Source: Pedobacter duraquae (GTDB lineage: Bacteria; Bacteroidota; Bacteroidia; Sphingobacteriales; Sphingobacteriaceae). Taken from it: 64,000 nt of DNA. A model generated the notes under the pieces. That model was given only the letters and a program-made list of their open reading frames with translations. It was not told the origin of the DNA and did not search any database. This document shows positions 49,520 to 58,720 of the stretch, in pieces. Where the stretch lies: positions 434,001 to 498,000 of the forward strand of contig NZ_SNWM01000004.1 of NCBI RefSeq assembly GCF_004362245.1. The letters are read 5' to 3'. Within the stretch, counting starts at the first letter, position 1, and every line of letters begins with the position of its first letter. The position numbers and the translations under genes were made by a program.

Positions 49520-52030
49520 ATGGGAATAGAAAAAAGTAAAGGCTTCAAGGCAGTCTTGAAATGGCTAAAAACAAGCAAAAAGAAACCGTTTTCCTTTCAA
49601 AGCGATGCCTGGCAATATTATGCCGAAGGATACTGCGGCCTGGTAAATGCGCCCACTGGATTCGGTAAGACCTATTCTATGTTCCTGGCCGTATTGATTG
49701 AGGAGCTTAACAGGCAGGCTGATCTCCCTGCGAAGGATAGGAAAAAGATTGATAAGGCTGACGCAGGGTTAAAGCTAATCTGGATTACACCGCTACGCTC
49801 CCTGGCAAAGGATCTGGCGCGCGCTATGCGTGAGGTATGTGCGGAACTGGAAATTGACTGGACTATAGGCGTAAGAAATGGAGATACTTCTGCTGCTGAT
49901 AAGCTGAAACAAAAAAAGCTGATGCCAGAAGTGCTGATCATCACGCCCGAAAGCATGCACCTCTTACTGGCACAAAAAGGAACTTCGAACAACTTTAAAA
50001 ATTTACGCTGTATAGTTGCCGACGAATGGCACGAGCTGATCGGCAGCAAACGTGGTGTTATGGCCGAATTGGCGATTTCCAGAATCAGGGGACTGGTTAA
50101 AATACAGAGTCCTGAACGGCTATTACGTATCTGGGGAATATCTGCCACGATAGGAAATATAGATGAAGCACTGGACGTGCTGGTACCCTATCCAGAATTA
50201 CTGAAAGTCATCGTAAAGGCTGATCTGGAGAAGAAAATTGTCATACAGTCTATTCTCCCTGATCATATAGACATGTTACCATGGGCAGGCCATCTGGGTC
50301 ATAAGCTTGCACATAAGCTGCTGCCGATCATCTACAAAAGTAAAACCACACTAATTTTTACCAATACACGTGGGCAGGCAGAACTGTGGTATCAGAATTT
50401 ACTGAAGCTTGATGAGAACCTTGCCGGGCAAATCGCTATTCACCATGGGTCGATAGACTACGAGTTGAGGAACTGGATTGAAGACGCAATCCACACCGGC
50501 GTGCTCAAAGCAGTAATCAGTACTTCTTCACTCGACCTTGGTGTAGATTTTAAACCTGTAGATACAGTTGTTCAGATCGGCTCGCCAAAGGGCGTTGCGC
50601 GTTTCTTGCAGCGTGCCGGACGTAGCGGTCACTCTCCATACGAAACATCTGTGATCTACTTCCTCCCTACCCATGCGCTGGAATTGGTAGAAGCCGCTGC
50701 CATTAAAGAAGCCGCTAGAACACAGGATATTGAAGCGCGACAGCCTGTAGTAATGGCTTTCGACACATTGATCCAATATCTGGTTACGCTTGCCGTGGGC
50801 GATGGCTTTGACGATCAGCAGATCTTTAACGAGGTTCGCGAAACCTTTGCTTACAGGGAGCTCCTTCCTTCAGAATGGGCCTGGATGATGCAGTTCATCA
50901 CCACTGGGGGTGAAAGTTTAACAGCCTACACTGAGTTCAGTAAAGTGGAAAAAGTAGATGGCCTGTGGAAGGTAATCAGCAGACAGATTGCCCTCCGCCA
51001 CCGTTTACACATTGGAACCATCGTAAGCGATGCCATGCTGAAGGTGAAATTTATTACCGGTGGCTATGTCGGCATGCTCGAAGAATCTTTTATTACCATA
51101 ATCAAGCCCGGCAACAGCTTTACCCTGGCCGGACGGGTATTGGAATTTATTATGATCAAAGACATGACCGTGCTGGTGAGGAAAAGTAAACTTAAAACTG
51201 CCGTAACGCCAAGCTGGATGGGGGGCCGCATGTCACTTACTGCAAATCTGGGAGCCCTGCTCCGCAAAAAATATAATGAAGCATTGGATAAAACCCATGC
51301 AGATGAAGAACTGGATATCATCTTCCCACTTTTTGAGCGACAAGCCCGGGTGTCTCATGTGCCCAAGGATGATGAGTTTCTTATTGAGCTGATCAATACC
51401 AAAGATGGTTATCACTTTTTTGCCTATCCCTTTGAAGGAAGACTGGTGCACGAAGTCCTTGGCGCACTGATCGCCTACCGTCTTGGAAAAGTGAAGCCAA
51501 TTAGTTTTTCAATTGCCATGAACGACTATGGTTTTGAATTATTAAGTGAGCAGCCAATTCCGCTGGATGAAGACAACATTAAACAGCTCTTCAGTCCGGA
51601 TCACCTCGGTGAGGATATTGTAGCCAGTATCAATGCTACAGAGATGGCTCGCCGCAAATTCAGGGATATTGCCTGTATCTCTGGATTGGTATTTCAGGGA
51701 TTTCCTGGGAAATATGTAGCCAATAAGCACCTGCAATCCTCTGCAGCATTATTTTTCAACGTTTTTAGTGATTATGATAAACATAACTTATTATTGCGTC
51801 AGGCCTACGATGAAGCATTTTATCAGCAGATCGAAGAGCCCCGTCTGGCCGCAGCATTGCATAGAATCCAGGCGAGTAAAGTGATAATTGTAAAAACAGA
51901 GAGCTATACACCGCTTTGTTTTCCAATTAAAGTAGATAGTTTAAGGGAAAACATGAGTACCGAAGAACTGGGACAAAGGATAGAACGAATGACTGCCGAG
52001 GCAGACAAAAAATCAGAAAGACAAAAATGA
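49520..52030 (+). CDS. Ligase-associated DEXH-box helicase (Lhr-Core type)
   Basis: The 836-aa superfamily 2 helicase has Walker A NAPTGFGKTYSMFLAV (Lys50), the DEWH box at 168-171, SATIGNIDEAL (motif III), and the helicase C-domain with IAIHHGSIDYELRNWIE, VISTSSLDLGVDFKPVD and LQRAGRSGHSPYE. The winged-helix and core extension of Lhr proteins follow, to about residue 830. Relatives load on 3' single-stranded tails and move 3' to 5'. It lies 8 bases after the ligase and overlaps the next gene by 4 bases. Confidence 0.93.
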   Translation: MGIEKSKGFKAVLKWLKTSKKKPFSFQSDAWQYYAEGYCGLVNAPTGFGKTYSMFLAVLIEELNRQADLPAKDRKKIDKADAGLKLIWITPLRSLAKDLARAMREVCAELEIDWTIGVRNGDTSAADKLKQKKLMPEVLIITPESMHLLLAQKGTSNNFKNLRCIVADEWHELIGSKRGVMAELAISRIRGLVKIQSPERLLRIWGISATIGNIDEALDVLVPYPELLKVIVKADLEKKIVIQSILPDHIDMLPWAGHLGHKLAHKLLPIIYKSKTTLIFTNTRGQAELWYQNLLKLDENLAGQIAIHHGSIDYELRNWIEDAIHTGVLKAVISTSSLDLGVDFKPVDTVVQIGSPKGVARFLQRAGRSGHSPYETSVIYFLPTHALELVEAAAIKEAARTQDIEARQPVVMAFDTLIQYLVTLAVGDGFDDQQIFNEVRETFAYRELLPSEWAWMMQFITTGGESLTAYTEFSKVEKVDGLWKVISRQIALRHRLHIGTIVSDAMLKVKFITGGYVGMLEESFITIIKPGNSFTLAGRVLEFIMIKDMTVLVRKSKLKTAVTPSWMGGRMSLTANLGALLRKKYNEALDKTHADEELDIIFPLFERQARVSHVPKDDEFLIELINTKDGYHFFAYPFEGRLVHEVLGALIAYRLGKVKPISFSIAMNDYGFELLSEQPIPLDEDNIKQLFSPDHLGEDIVASINATEMARRKFRDIACISGLVFQGFPGKYVANKHLQSSAALFFNVFSDYDKHNLLLRQAYDEAFYQQIEEPRLAAALHRIQASKVIIVKTESYTPLCFPIKVDSLRENMSTEELGQRIERMTAEADKKSERQK

Positions 52031-52662
52031 CCATTCATTGCCGTGGGGAAGAATTAATACTAAGTAAGGAAAAAGCAATCTATTGGCCCTCAAAAAAAAT
52101 GTTGATCATCAGTGATCTTCATATTGGTAAATCCGCACATTTCAGGAAATCCGGGATTCAGGTTCCTGCCACTATTGGCGCTGGTGATCTCGCAAGACTT
52201 GGCGCTCAAATAGAGCTATATCAGCCTGAAATCCTGCTTATTACTGGCGACATGTTTCACCACACCATCAATAGTGATGTAGCGCTGTTTGCTGACTGGC
52301 GACATCAGTTTTCAAATGTTAAGATAGTGCTGATCAAAGGGAACCATGATAGCCTTAAAGCAGAAGACTACGCAGACCTTGACATCCTTGTACAGGAAAA
52401 GGAATTGCTTATGGCGCCTTTCCGCTTTATACATGATAAACCGAAGGTGGCGGATGCATATTTTAACATTACAGGACATATCCATCCAGGAATAACCATT
52501 TACGGTAAAGCCAGACAAAGACTCAGATTTCCTTGTTTCTATTTTAGCGATACCTGCGCAGTACTGCCGGCATTTAGTGCATTTACCGGATTAAGCAAGA
52601 TCAATCCTGATGAAGGTGCAGCATTTTATGCAATCACGCCATTAAATGTTGTTAAGGTATAG
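52027..52662 (+). CDS. pdeM: Ligase-associated metallophosphoesterase PdeM
   Basis: The 211-aa calcineurin-like phosphoesterase has ISDLHIGKSAHFRKSG (metal residues Asp30, His32), TGDMFHHTIN, KGNHDSLK and GHIHPGITIYG, the usual five metal motifs. Relatives in this cassette act as phosphodiesterase/phosphatase on nucleic acid ends. It overlaps the helicase gene by 4 bases (ATGA), so the two are translationally coupled. Its stop codon abuts that of the convergent Nudix gene with no gap. Confidence 0.9.
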   Translation: MTIHCRGEELILSKEKAIYWPSKKMLIISDLHIGKSAHFRKSGIQVPATIGAGDLARLGAQIELYQPEILLITGDMFHHTINSDVALFADWRHQFSNVKIVLIKGNHDSLKAEDYADLDILVQEKELLMAPFRFIHDKPKVADAYFNITGHIHPGITIYGKARQRLRFPCFYFSDTCAVLPAFSAFTGLSKINPDEGAAFYAITPLNVVKV

Positions 52663-53103
52663 TTACAGCTGCATTTGAGATAACAGCAGCGATACAACAG
52701 TTTTATCTGTTTTGAATGTTACATCGTCCGCACTTAGCTTATTTAAAGCCACCCACCTGAAGGATTGCATCCCGCCATGGTCGAAATCAAATACACGCGT
52801 TGTGAACTCCAGCTCCAGTGGCTTAAGTGGTTTGACGAAATAGTAAATACTGATCACCTGACTTTCATTGAAGACAGACTTCTCGTAAAAGTCGGTGGTA
52901 TAGAAGTGATTACCCACTTCAATATCTACGCTGCACTCTTCCATAAACTCTCTGATGAGGGCATCCCGCAACCCTTCTCCAAGCTCTAAACCGCCTCCAG
53001 GAAATTTACTGAACTCCTTTCCTTCCTCTTTTTCATCACTAATCAAAAGCTCATGCTTTTCGTTGATCAGCAGGCCATATACTCTTACGTTGAAATAACT
53101 CAT
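52663..53103 (-). CDS. Nudix hydrolase
   Basis: The 146-aa protein has a Nudix box, GGGLELGEGLRDALIREF followed by MEECSV, where the last Gly of the consensus is Ser. The likely substrate is a nucleoside diphosphate derivative; it cannot be specified from the motif. The sequence lies head to tail with the CDF exporter, overlapping by 4 bases, so both are probably from one transcript. Its stop touches the stop of pdeM, which leaves no space for a separate terminator. Confidence 0.85.
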   Translation of the reverse strand: MSYFNVRVYGLLINEKHELLISDEKEEGKEFSKFPGGGLELGEGLRDALIREFMEECSVDIEVGNHFYTTDFYEKSVFNESQVISIYYFVKPLKPLELEFTTRVFDFDHGGMQSFRWVALNKLSADDVTFKTDKTVVSLLLSQMQL

Positions 53104-54083
53104 TGGTCAAAGTGTTTTAGGTTTTTGGTAGCGTTTTCGGTATTCCAGGGAATATGTCCCGTAAATTGATGCTGTCTGACACCACAATTCTCCATGCTAC
53201 AATAGTGGCAACAACCGGGCAGACATGGGTCTGCATGAATGAACAACTCCGTATCATGGGCTACATGGGTGTTTACAATCTTGTCAATCAACGAGATTTC
53301 ATGATGCACCTGGTTTAGGTCAAAATAATAGGGAAAGGTGAAATGACAGTCAATATGCAGATCAGCACCATATTGTTGCGCACGCAGATTATGGACGTCG
53401 ATCCAGGGATCCTTTCTATTGTCTTGCATCACTTTTACGATTTTATCCACCAATTCCATATTACTTTCGTCCATCAATCCACCTACAGATCGCCTTGTAA
53501 GCTTATAACCACTGTAAATAATGTAAAATCCTAAAAGAATGGAAATCGCACTGTCGAGCCACACCAAACCACTGACATAAATCAGGATGATTCCGATAAC
53601 CAGACCCGCACTGGTTACAGCATCTGTTAGCAAATGTTTGCCGTCTGCTTCCAGTGTTATAGAGCGATGTTTTTTTCCAGTGTTGATTAGGTAATAACCA
53701 ATCAACAAATTGATCAGCCCGGTAGCGCTGATAATGATCGCTCCTTCAAAAAGCTGTCCGATAATATTGGGAAAGATCAGGTTGTATGCAGACTTAAATA
53801 CGATGATGATCCCGGCAATAGCGATCAGGCAGCCCTCCAGAAAGGCAGAGAAAAATTCTACTTTCCCATGTCCGTAGGGATGGTTTTCATCCTTAGGCAA
53901 GGTAGCAAGATAAATACTATAAAACGCAAAGCTGCTGGCAAGTACATTGACAATGCTCTCCGCTGCATCTGTTAAAATGGCGTTAGAATGGGTAAGAAAG
54001 TAAGCGCCAAATTTGGCAAGCATCAAAACGACACTTACACACAGGGCTACGAGAATGGCTTTTTTTTTAGGTTGCAAGGGCAA
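53100..54083 (-). CDS. Cation diffusion facilitator (CDF) with Cys-rich C-terminus
   Basis: The inner-membrane exporter has six segments between about residues 10 and 210, with the metal site in LTDAAESIVNVLAS and HLLTDAVTSAGLV and the pattern DENHPYGHGKVEFFSA that marks CDF proteins. A cytoplasmic domain follows with VHNLRAQQYGADLHIDCHF and a Cys-rich end, CLPGCCHYCSMENC and then HQHQF-like residues, probably another metal site. Zn, Fe, Mn or Co are possible. The TTG at 54083 is my choice; the frame is open from a TTG at 54098, but that lies inside the -7 box at 54096-54103. The Nudix gene overlaps its end. Confidence 0.87.
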   Translation of the reverse strand: MPLQPKKKAILVALCVSVVLMLAKFGAYFLTHSNAILTDAAESIVNVLASSFAFYSIYLATLPKDENHPYGHGKVEFFSAFLEGCLIAIAGIIIVFKSAYNLIFPNIIGQLFEGAIIISATGLINLLIGYYLINTGKKHRSITLEADGKHLLTDAVTSAGLVIGIILIYVSGLVWLDSAISILLGFYIIYSGYKLTRRSVGGLMDESNMELVDKIVKVMQDNRKDPWIDVHNLRAQQYGADLHIDCHFTFPYYFDLNQVHHEISLIDKIVNTHVAHDTELFIHADPCLPGCCHYCSMENCGVRQHQFTGHIPWNTENATKNLKHFDQ

Positions 54084-54095
54084 GCAATTAGCAGT

Positions 54096-54103
54096 CAAAA
54101 GTA
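54096..54103 (-). promoter_or_regulatory. -7 promoter box of the CDF-Nudix operon
   Basis: TACTTTTG on the minus strand, 12 bases before the TTG at 54083. It excludes the TTG at 54098. Confidence 0.6.
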
Positions 54104-54166
54104 CTGTTTCATGAATGAATTTACGTTAAAAAGTATTTTTTTTAGCCGCCTATTGCCCGAGGTTTT

Positions 54167-54174
54167 TATATTTG
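54167..54174 (+). promoter_or_regulatory. -7 promoter box of the aminotransferase gene
   Basis: TATATTTG on the plus strand, 20 bases before the ATG at 54195. It rules out the far upstream in-frame starts. Confidence 0.65.
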
Positions 54175-54194
54175 CTTCCTTATCAACAAAAATC

Positions 54195-55388
54195 ATGACA
54201 TTTTTATCCAAGAGAATCAATAACTTATCAGAATCACAAACCATTAAAATGGCCAAGCTGGGAAGAGAGTTATCGGCAAAGGGGATTGACGTAATCAATC
54301 TAAGCTTTGGCGAACCAGACTTTTTCACTCCAGATTCGGTTAAAGAGGCAGCAAAGCAGGCTATCGACGACAATTATTCCTACTATACGCCAGTATCAGG
54401 ATATCCTGAACTGCGTAAAGCAATTGCTGCGAAGCTGAAGCGCGAGAATGATTTGGATTACAGTTTTGACCAGATTGTGGTATCCACAGGAGCTAAACAA
54501 TCTCTTGCAAATGCAATCATGTGTTTGGTTGATCCGGGAGACGAAGTAATCGTTCCTACGCCATACTGGGTTTCTTATTCTGAAATGATCAAACTTGCTG
54601 AAGGTACATGTGTATTTATTAACGCAACAGTAGAACAGAATTTCAAGATCACTGCAGAACAACTGGAAGCAGCAATTACGCCGAAAACCAAATTGTTTAT
54701 GTTTTCTTCGCCTTGTAATCCTACAGGGTCGGTATATACTAAGGAAGAGCTTGCTTCGCTTGCTGCAGTTTTTGAAAAATATCCAAACATCTACATTATC
54801 GCTGACGAGATTTATGAACACATCAATTTCGTAGGTGCACATGCTTCCATCGCCTCATTCGATGCGATTAAAGATCGTGTAGTGCTAATCAACGGCTTCT
54901 CTAAATCTTATGCTATGACCGGATGGAGAGTAGGTTACATGGCGGCTAATAAAGAAATCGCTAATGCCTGCGACAAAATGCAGGGACAAATTACCTCAGG
55001 TACTTCTTCGATCGCACAACGTGCTGCCCTTGCAGCTTATGAGGGTGGCTTAGAAACTGTTGAAGCGATGAGGGATGAATTTAAAAAACGCAGAGATATT
55101 GTTTATGACCTGCTAAAGGCAATTCCAGACATTAAAGTAAATCTTCCGGATGGTGCCTTTTATTTCTTCCCTGAAGTTAAAGCCTACTTTAACAGAAGTT
55201 TCAATGGAACGCCGATCAAGAATGCTGAAGAACTATGCCTATACATCCTTAACGAAGCACATGTTTCTGTAGTTACCGGCGAAGCGTTTGGTAACGAAGA
55301 TTGTATCCGCATTTCTTACGCTGCTGCTGAAGAGAAATTGAGAGATGCTGTGTCAAGAATTCAAACGGCATTGAGTAACTTAAAATAA
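54195..55388 (+). CDS. Pyridoxal phosphate-dependent aspartate/aromatic aminotransferase
   Basis: The 397-aa fold I aminotransferase has the PLP lysine Lys237 in NGFSKSYAMTGWRVGY, NLSFGEPDFFTP at the N-terminus, SSPCNPTGSVYTKEEL and IIADEIYEHINF, and the substrate Arg near CIRISYAAAEEKL. This matches the AspC-like group of Gram-positive and Bacteroidetes genomes that transfer amino groups between aspartate or prephenate and 2-oxoglutarate. I use the ATG at 54195 because the -7 box lies 20 bases upstream. The gene is transcribed alone, with a shared terminator downstream. Confidence 0.93.
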   Translation: MTFLSKRINNLSESQTIKMAKLGRELSAKGIDVINLSFGEPDFFTPDSVKEAAKQAIDDNYSYYTPVSGYPELRKAIAAKLKRENDLDYSFDQIVVSTGAKQSLANAIMCLVDPGDEVIVPTPYWVSYSEMIKLAEGTCVFINATVEQNFKITAEQLEAAITPKTKLFMFSSPCNPTGSVYTKEELASLAAVFEKYPNIYIIADEIYEHINFVGAHASIASFDAIKDRVVLINGFSKSYAMTGWRVGYMAANKEIANACDKMQGQITSGTSSIAQRAALAAYEGGLETVEAMRDEFKKRRDIVYDLLKAIPDIKVNLPDGAFYFFPEVKAYFNRSFNGTPIKNAEELCLYILNEAHVSVVTGEAFGNEDCIRISYAAAEEKLRDAVSRIQTALSNLK

Positions 55389-55402
55389 ATTGTTAAACAT
55401 AA

Positions 55403-55437
55403 AAAAACCATCCGGAGATGTTCGGATGGTTTTTTTA
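55403..55437. terminator. Bidirectional terminator between the aminotransferase and ABC permease genes
   Basis: AAAACCATCCG / CGGATGGTTTT stem with A- and T-runs on both sides. Confidence 0.88.
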
Positions 55438-55455
55438 TGTTTAAATAAGTTTGTG

Positions 55456-56697
55456 TTATGACCTGATCGCTTCAACAGGGTCCATTCTGGATGCTGAAAA
55501 TGCCGGCCAGAATCCGGAAATTGCCCCGATGATCACTGAGATACTGATACCTAAAATAATGTTATTGGCATCGAGTACAATCTTAACGTCCATGACATAA
55601 GTAAAGACGAGGGTAATACCATATACCAGGAGCAGCCCCAGGATCCCTCCCAAAACACATAAGGCAATAGCTTCGAACATAAATTGCAGCAAAATAAAAT
55701 AGTTTTTCGCGCCCAGAGATTTTTGTATCCCAATAATATTTGTGCGCTCCTTAACAGATACAAACATGATGTTGGCAATACCAAAACCACCTACAAGGAT
55801 CGAAAACCCACCGATCACCCATCCGGCGATATTCACCATCTTAAACATCAGATCCAACTGATTAGAGATCATCGTCGTTTTATTCATAGAGAAATCGTCC
55901 TCTTGTCCAGGCCTGATGCGATGAATAGAACGCATCGCACCGCGCAACTCACTCTCCACTTCTGCCAGATCAATGTTCTCTTTACCCCTAACAGTAATTT
56001 GTGGCCCATAGCGTTCGTTCTGCACATCAAATAAACCTTTAGCAAAATTCAATGGAATGACCATATTATTGTCTTGAGACATGCCCAGCATGCTCTCCCC
56101 TTCTTTCTTGAAAACTCCGATCACTGTCAGTCGTCTGCCCATCACCTTCACCTGTTTGCCTACAGCCGGCTCGCCACTAAACAATCCATTTGCCACTTCC
56201 CAGCCAAGAATGACCACTGGTGTAGACGATTTGCTTTCATTCTCCGTAAAATATCTTCCTTCTTCAAATTCTAGTGTCCATGTTTTATTGAAATCGTGAG
56301 AAACAGCTTTCAGACCAACACCATCTACCGAGTTACTTCTGTATTTGATTGTCCTGTTACTGGCGTCAGCTTCATAGGAAATCCCGTCAACATGATCCAA
56401 ACGGTCTTTCAGCAACTGATAATCGCGTAAAGTTGGCTCCGGACGGTTTACATATTTCCACCAAGGGAAATCGTTAAATACCCATGGCCATTTCTGTACA
56501 AATAGCGTATTAGATCCCAGCTTATCTACACTTTCCTGTAATTTATTACGGAGTGTATCGACGGCAGAAAATACCGAGATGATGGTGAAAATCCCTATGG
56601 TGATACCAAGCAGGGATAGCATGGTCCTGAGTTTGTTCTGGCGCAAGGCATCAGTGGCAAATCTGAAACTTTCGGCGATGAGTCTTAATATGATCAT
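55456..56697 (-). CDS. ABC transporter permease of the MacB/FtsX type
   Basis: The 413-aa inner-membrane protein has the MacB layout: one N-terminal membrane segment (LRTMLSLLGITIGIFTIISVFSAV), a periplasmic domain at about 50-285, and three C-terminal segments with IMFVSVKERTNIIGIQKSLGAK and SGFWPAFSASRMDPVEAIR, the FtsX signature. Such permeases export peptides or lipoproteins or drive shape changes. The likely ATPase partner (59860-60618) is 3 kb away, with queA, ispD and small genes between. Confidence 0.9.
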   Translation of the reverse strand: MIILRLIAESFRFATDALRQNKLRTMLSLLGITIGIFTIISVFSAVDTLRNKLQESVDKLGSNTLFVQKWPWVFNDFPWWKYVNRPEPTLRDYQLLKDRLDHVDGISYEADASNRTIKYRSNSVDGVGLKAVSHDFNKTWTLEFEEGRYFTENESKSSTPVVILGWEVANGLFSGEPAVGKQVKVMGRRLTVIGVFKKEGESMLGMSQDNNMVIPLNFAKGLFDVQNERYGPQITVRGKENIDLAEVESELRGAMRSIHRIRPGQEDDFSMNKTTMISNQLDLMFKMVNIAGWVIGGFSILVGGFGIANIMFVSVKERTNIIGIQKSLGAKNYFILLQFMFEAIALCVLGGILGLLLVYGITLVFTYVMDVKIVLDANNIILGISISVIIGAISGFWPAFSASRMDPVEAIRS

Positions 56698-56712
56698 AAT
56701 TGAAGTTTAGAC

Positions 56713-56720
56713 CAAAAATA
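56713..56720 (-). promoter_or_regulatory. -7 promoter box of the ABC permease gene
   Basis: TATTTTTG on the minus strand, 15 bases before the ATG at 56697. Confidence 0.55.
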
Positions 56721-56862
56721 GGCGAAAAGGTTACAGCAATTTACAGCTAATCGTAAAATAATTTACTGCGATGCAGAAGCCCTTCAATCTCTGTTAAAAG
56801 CCATTTTTTAAAACACTGAGTGGCAGATAAAACAAATATCTTTAAATGCGTATTATATTTTG

Positions 56863-56870
56863 TAAATTTG
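56863..56870 (+). promoter_or_regulatory. -7 promoter box of queA
   Basis: TAAATTTG followed by CGC on the plus strand, 24 bases before the queA ATG. Confidence 0.65.
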
Positions 56871-56894
56871 CGCCCTTAATTATTATCAAAAAAT

Positions 56895-57944
56895 ATGAAG
56901 TTATCTCAATTTAAGTTTAATTTACCAGAGTCATTGGTTGCCAATACCCCTTCAGAACAAAGAGACGAAGCCCGTTTAATGGTTTTACATAAGGATAGCG
57001 GTAAAATTGAACACAAAATATTTAAGGATGTCTTGGGTTATTTTGATGATAAGGATGTAATGATCCTGAACAACACTAAGGTTTTTCCTGCCCGTTTATA
57101 TGGAAACAAAGAAAAAACTGGTGCTACCATTGAAGTATTTTTGCTACGTGAGCTGAACAAAGAACTCAGACTTTGGGATGTGTTGGTAGATCCGGCCCGT
57201 AAAATACGTGTAGGAAATAAACTATATTTTGGTGATGACGATCTGCTTGTAGCAGAGGTTGTAGATAACACAACATCCCGTGGAAGAACTATTCGTTTCC
57301 TTTTTGACGGAACCGATGAAGAATTCAGAAAGAATATTGAAATTCTTGGTGAAACACCACTTCCTAAATACATCAAGCGTAAGGCAACTGCCCAGGATAA
57401 AGAACGTTACCAGACTATTTTTGCTAAGCATGAAGGAGCTGTAGCAGCGCCTACCGCAGGTTTGCACTTTAGTCGCGAGCTAATGAAACGTCTGGAATTA
57501 AAAGGTGTTAACTTCGCTGAAGTTACCCTGCATGTAGGTTTAGGTACTTTCCGTTCTGTTGAAGTGGAAGATCTTACCAAACACAAAATGGATTCAGAAC
57601 AGTTCATCATCAATCAAAAAGATGCAGATATTGTAAATAAAGCGTTAGAAGATAAAAGAAAAATCTGTGCCGTTGGTACAACTTCTATGCGTGCTATCGA
57701 ATCAGCTGTTTCTTCAGGTAAAACATTGAAAGCGGCAAATGATTGGACGAGCAAGTTTATCTTCCCTCCATATGATTTCAGCATCGCAAATTCAATGATC
57801 ACCAATTTCCACACGCCAGAGTCTACATTATTGATGATGGTTAGTGCTTTTGGTGGTTATGACTATGTAAGACATGCCTATGAAGTAGCACTTAAAGAAA
57901 AATATCGTTTCTACAGTTATGGAGATGCCATGCTAATTATCTAA
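56895..57944 (+). CDS. queA: S-adenosylmethionine:tRNA ribosyltransferase-isomerase
   Basis: The 349-aa enzyme builds epoxyqueuosine on tRNA wobble positions by transferring ribose from AdoMet. It has LPESLVANTPSEQRDEARL, MILNNTKVFPARLYG, AAPTAGLHFSRELM, the ATLHVGLGTFRSVE-type segment (EVTLHVGLGTFRSV here), TSMRAIESAV and a C-terminal NFHTPESTLLMMVSAFGG. Length and motif set are complete. It is followed by a terminator and then by ispD. Confidence 0.95.
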   Translation: MKLSQFKFNLPESLVANTPSEQRDEARLMVLHKDSGKIEHKIFKDVLGYFDDKDVMILNNTKVFPARLYGNKEKTGATIEVFLLRELNKELRLWDVLVDPARKIRVGNKLYFGDDDLLVAEVVDNTTSRGRTIRFLFDGTDEEFRKNIEILGETPLPKYIKRKATAQDKERYQTIFAKHEGAVAAPTAGLHFSRELMKRLELKGVNFAEVTLHVGLGTFRSVEVEDLTKHKMDSEQFIINQKDADIVNKALEDKRKICAVGTTSMRAIESAVSSGKTLKAANDWTSKFIFPPYDFSIANSMITNFHTPESTLLMMVSAFGGYDYVRHAYEVALKEKYRFYSYGDAMLII

Positions 57945-57965
57945 TTTTAGCAACGGATATATCAA

Positions 57966-58008
57966 AATAGGAGATTTTGACCCCAGGGTTAGGTCTCCTA
58001 TTTTTTTT
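57966..58008 (+). terminator. Intrinsic terminator of queA
   Basis: AATAGGAGA / TCTCCTATT stem with a 19-base loop, followed by eight T. Confidence 0.8.
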
Positions 58009-58020
58009 GAATTGAAATCG

Positions 58021-58701
58021 ATGAAAAATTACGCAATTATCGTTGCTGGCGGAAAAGGAAGCAGAATGAACAGTGCCATTCCTAAACAATTTATGGTTTT
58101 AGAAGGGAAGCCTGTGATGATGCATACCATCGAAACATTCTATAAATCGGCTGCACAACCCGAAATAATTGTCGTTTTAAATATACACCTCCACCATACC
58201 TGGGATGAGCTCTGTACCAAATATGGATTTGAAATTCCACACACACTGGTTAAAGGGGGAGCAGAAAGATTTCATTCTGTTAAAAACGGACTGAAGCTAA
58301 TTAAAGGTAAAGCATGCGTTGCAATCCATGATGCCGTGCGGCCACTAGTGAGCAAAAGTCTCATAGAGCAGTCTTTTGAAGCCGCGGCAGAGAAAGGTAA
58401 TGCAGTAACCGGTGTGACACCAACGGATTCGGTAAGACAATTGGATGGTAAGGGCAAAACAAGGTCTTTACAGCGCGCTGAACTGATGCTGATTCAAACA
58501 CCACAAACCTTTAACATTGAATTATTAAGAAAAGCTTATCAGGAACCGTTCAGAAATGAATTTACAGATGATGCTTCTGTAGTTGAATTTGCCGGTTATG
58601 ATATCCATATCATCCCGGGTGAACGGGAGAACATCAAGATTACGCAGGGCGCGGATTTGGAACTTGCGGCATTGTATTTAAAAAAAAAGGCTTCTGAATA
58701 A
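58021..58701 (+). CDS. ispD: 2-C-methyl-D-erythritol 4-phosphate cytidylyltransferase
   Basis: The 226-aa enzyme of the MEP isoprenoid pathway joins CTP to methylerythritol phosphate. It shows IVAGGKGSRMNSAIPKQF (nucleotide loop with Lys/Arg), CVAIHDAVRPLVS, ATGVTPTDSVRQ-like TGVTPTDSVRQLDG and the C-terminal DDASVVEFAGYDIHIIPGE and NIKITQGADL, the full IspD set. I use the ATG at 58021; an upstream TTG at 58012 is closer to the terminator of queA. Its stop codon lies inside the following terminator hairpin. Confidence 0.94.
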   Translation: MKNYAIIVAGGKGSRMNSAIPKQFMVLEGKPVMMHTIETFYKSAAQPEIIVVLNIHLHHTWDELCTKYGFEIPHTLVKGGAERFHSVKNGLKLIKGKACVAIHDAVRPLVSKSLIEQSFEAAAEKGNAVTGVTPTDSVRQLDGKGKTRSLQRAELMLIQTPQTFNIELLRKAYQEPFRNEFTDDASVVEFAGYDIHIIPGERENIKITQGADLELAALYLKKKASE

Positions 58702-58717
58702 ATCAGAAGCCTTTTTT
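58683..58717. terminator. Bidirectional terminator at the end of ispD
   Basis: AAAAGGCTTCTGA / TCAGAAGCCTTTT stem, T-run after it on plus and A-run before it. The ispD stop lies in the loop. Confidence 0.88.
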
Positions 58718-58720
58718 ATA

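Noticed and set aside
49672..50148. 158-codon minus-strand ORF in the helicase gene
   Set aside because: Ser/Arg-rich shadow frame of a conserved helicase, with no promoter or terminator.
53988..54194. N-terminal extension of the aminotransferase
   Set aside because: It lies over the divergent CDF gene and upstream of the -7 box at 54167; the protein family begins at 54195.
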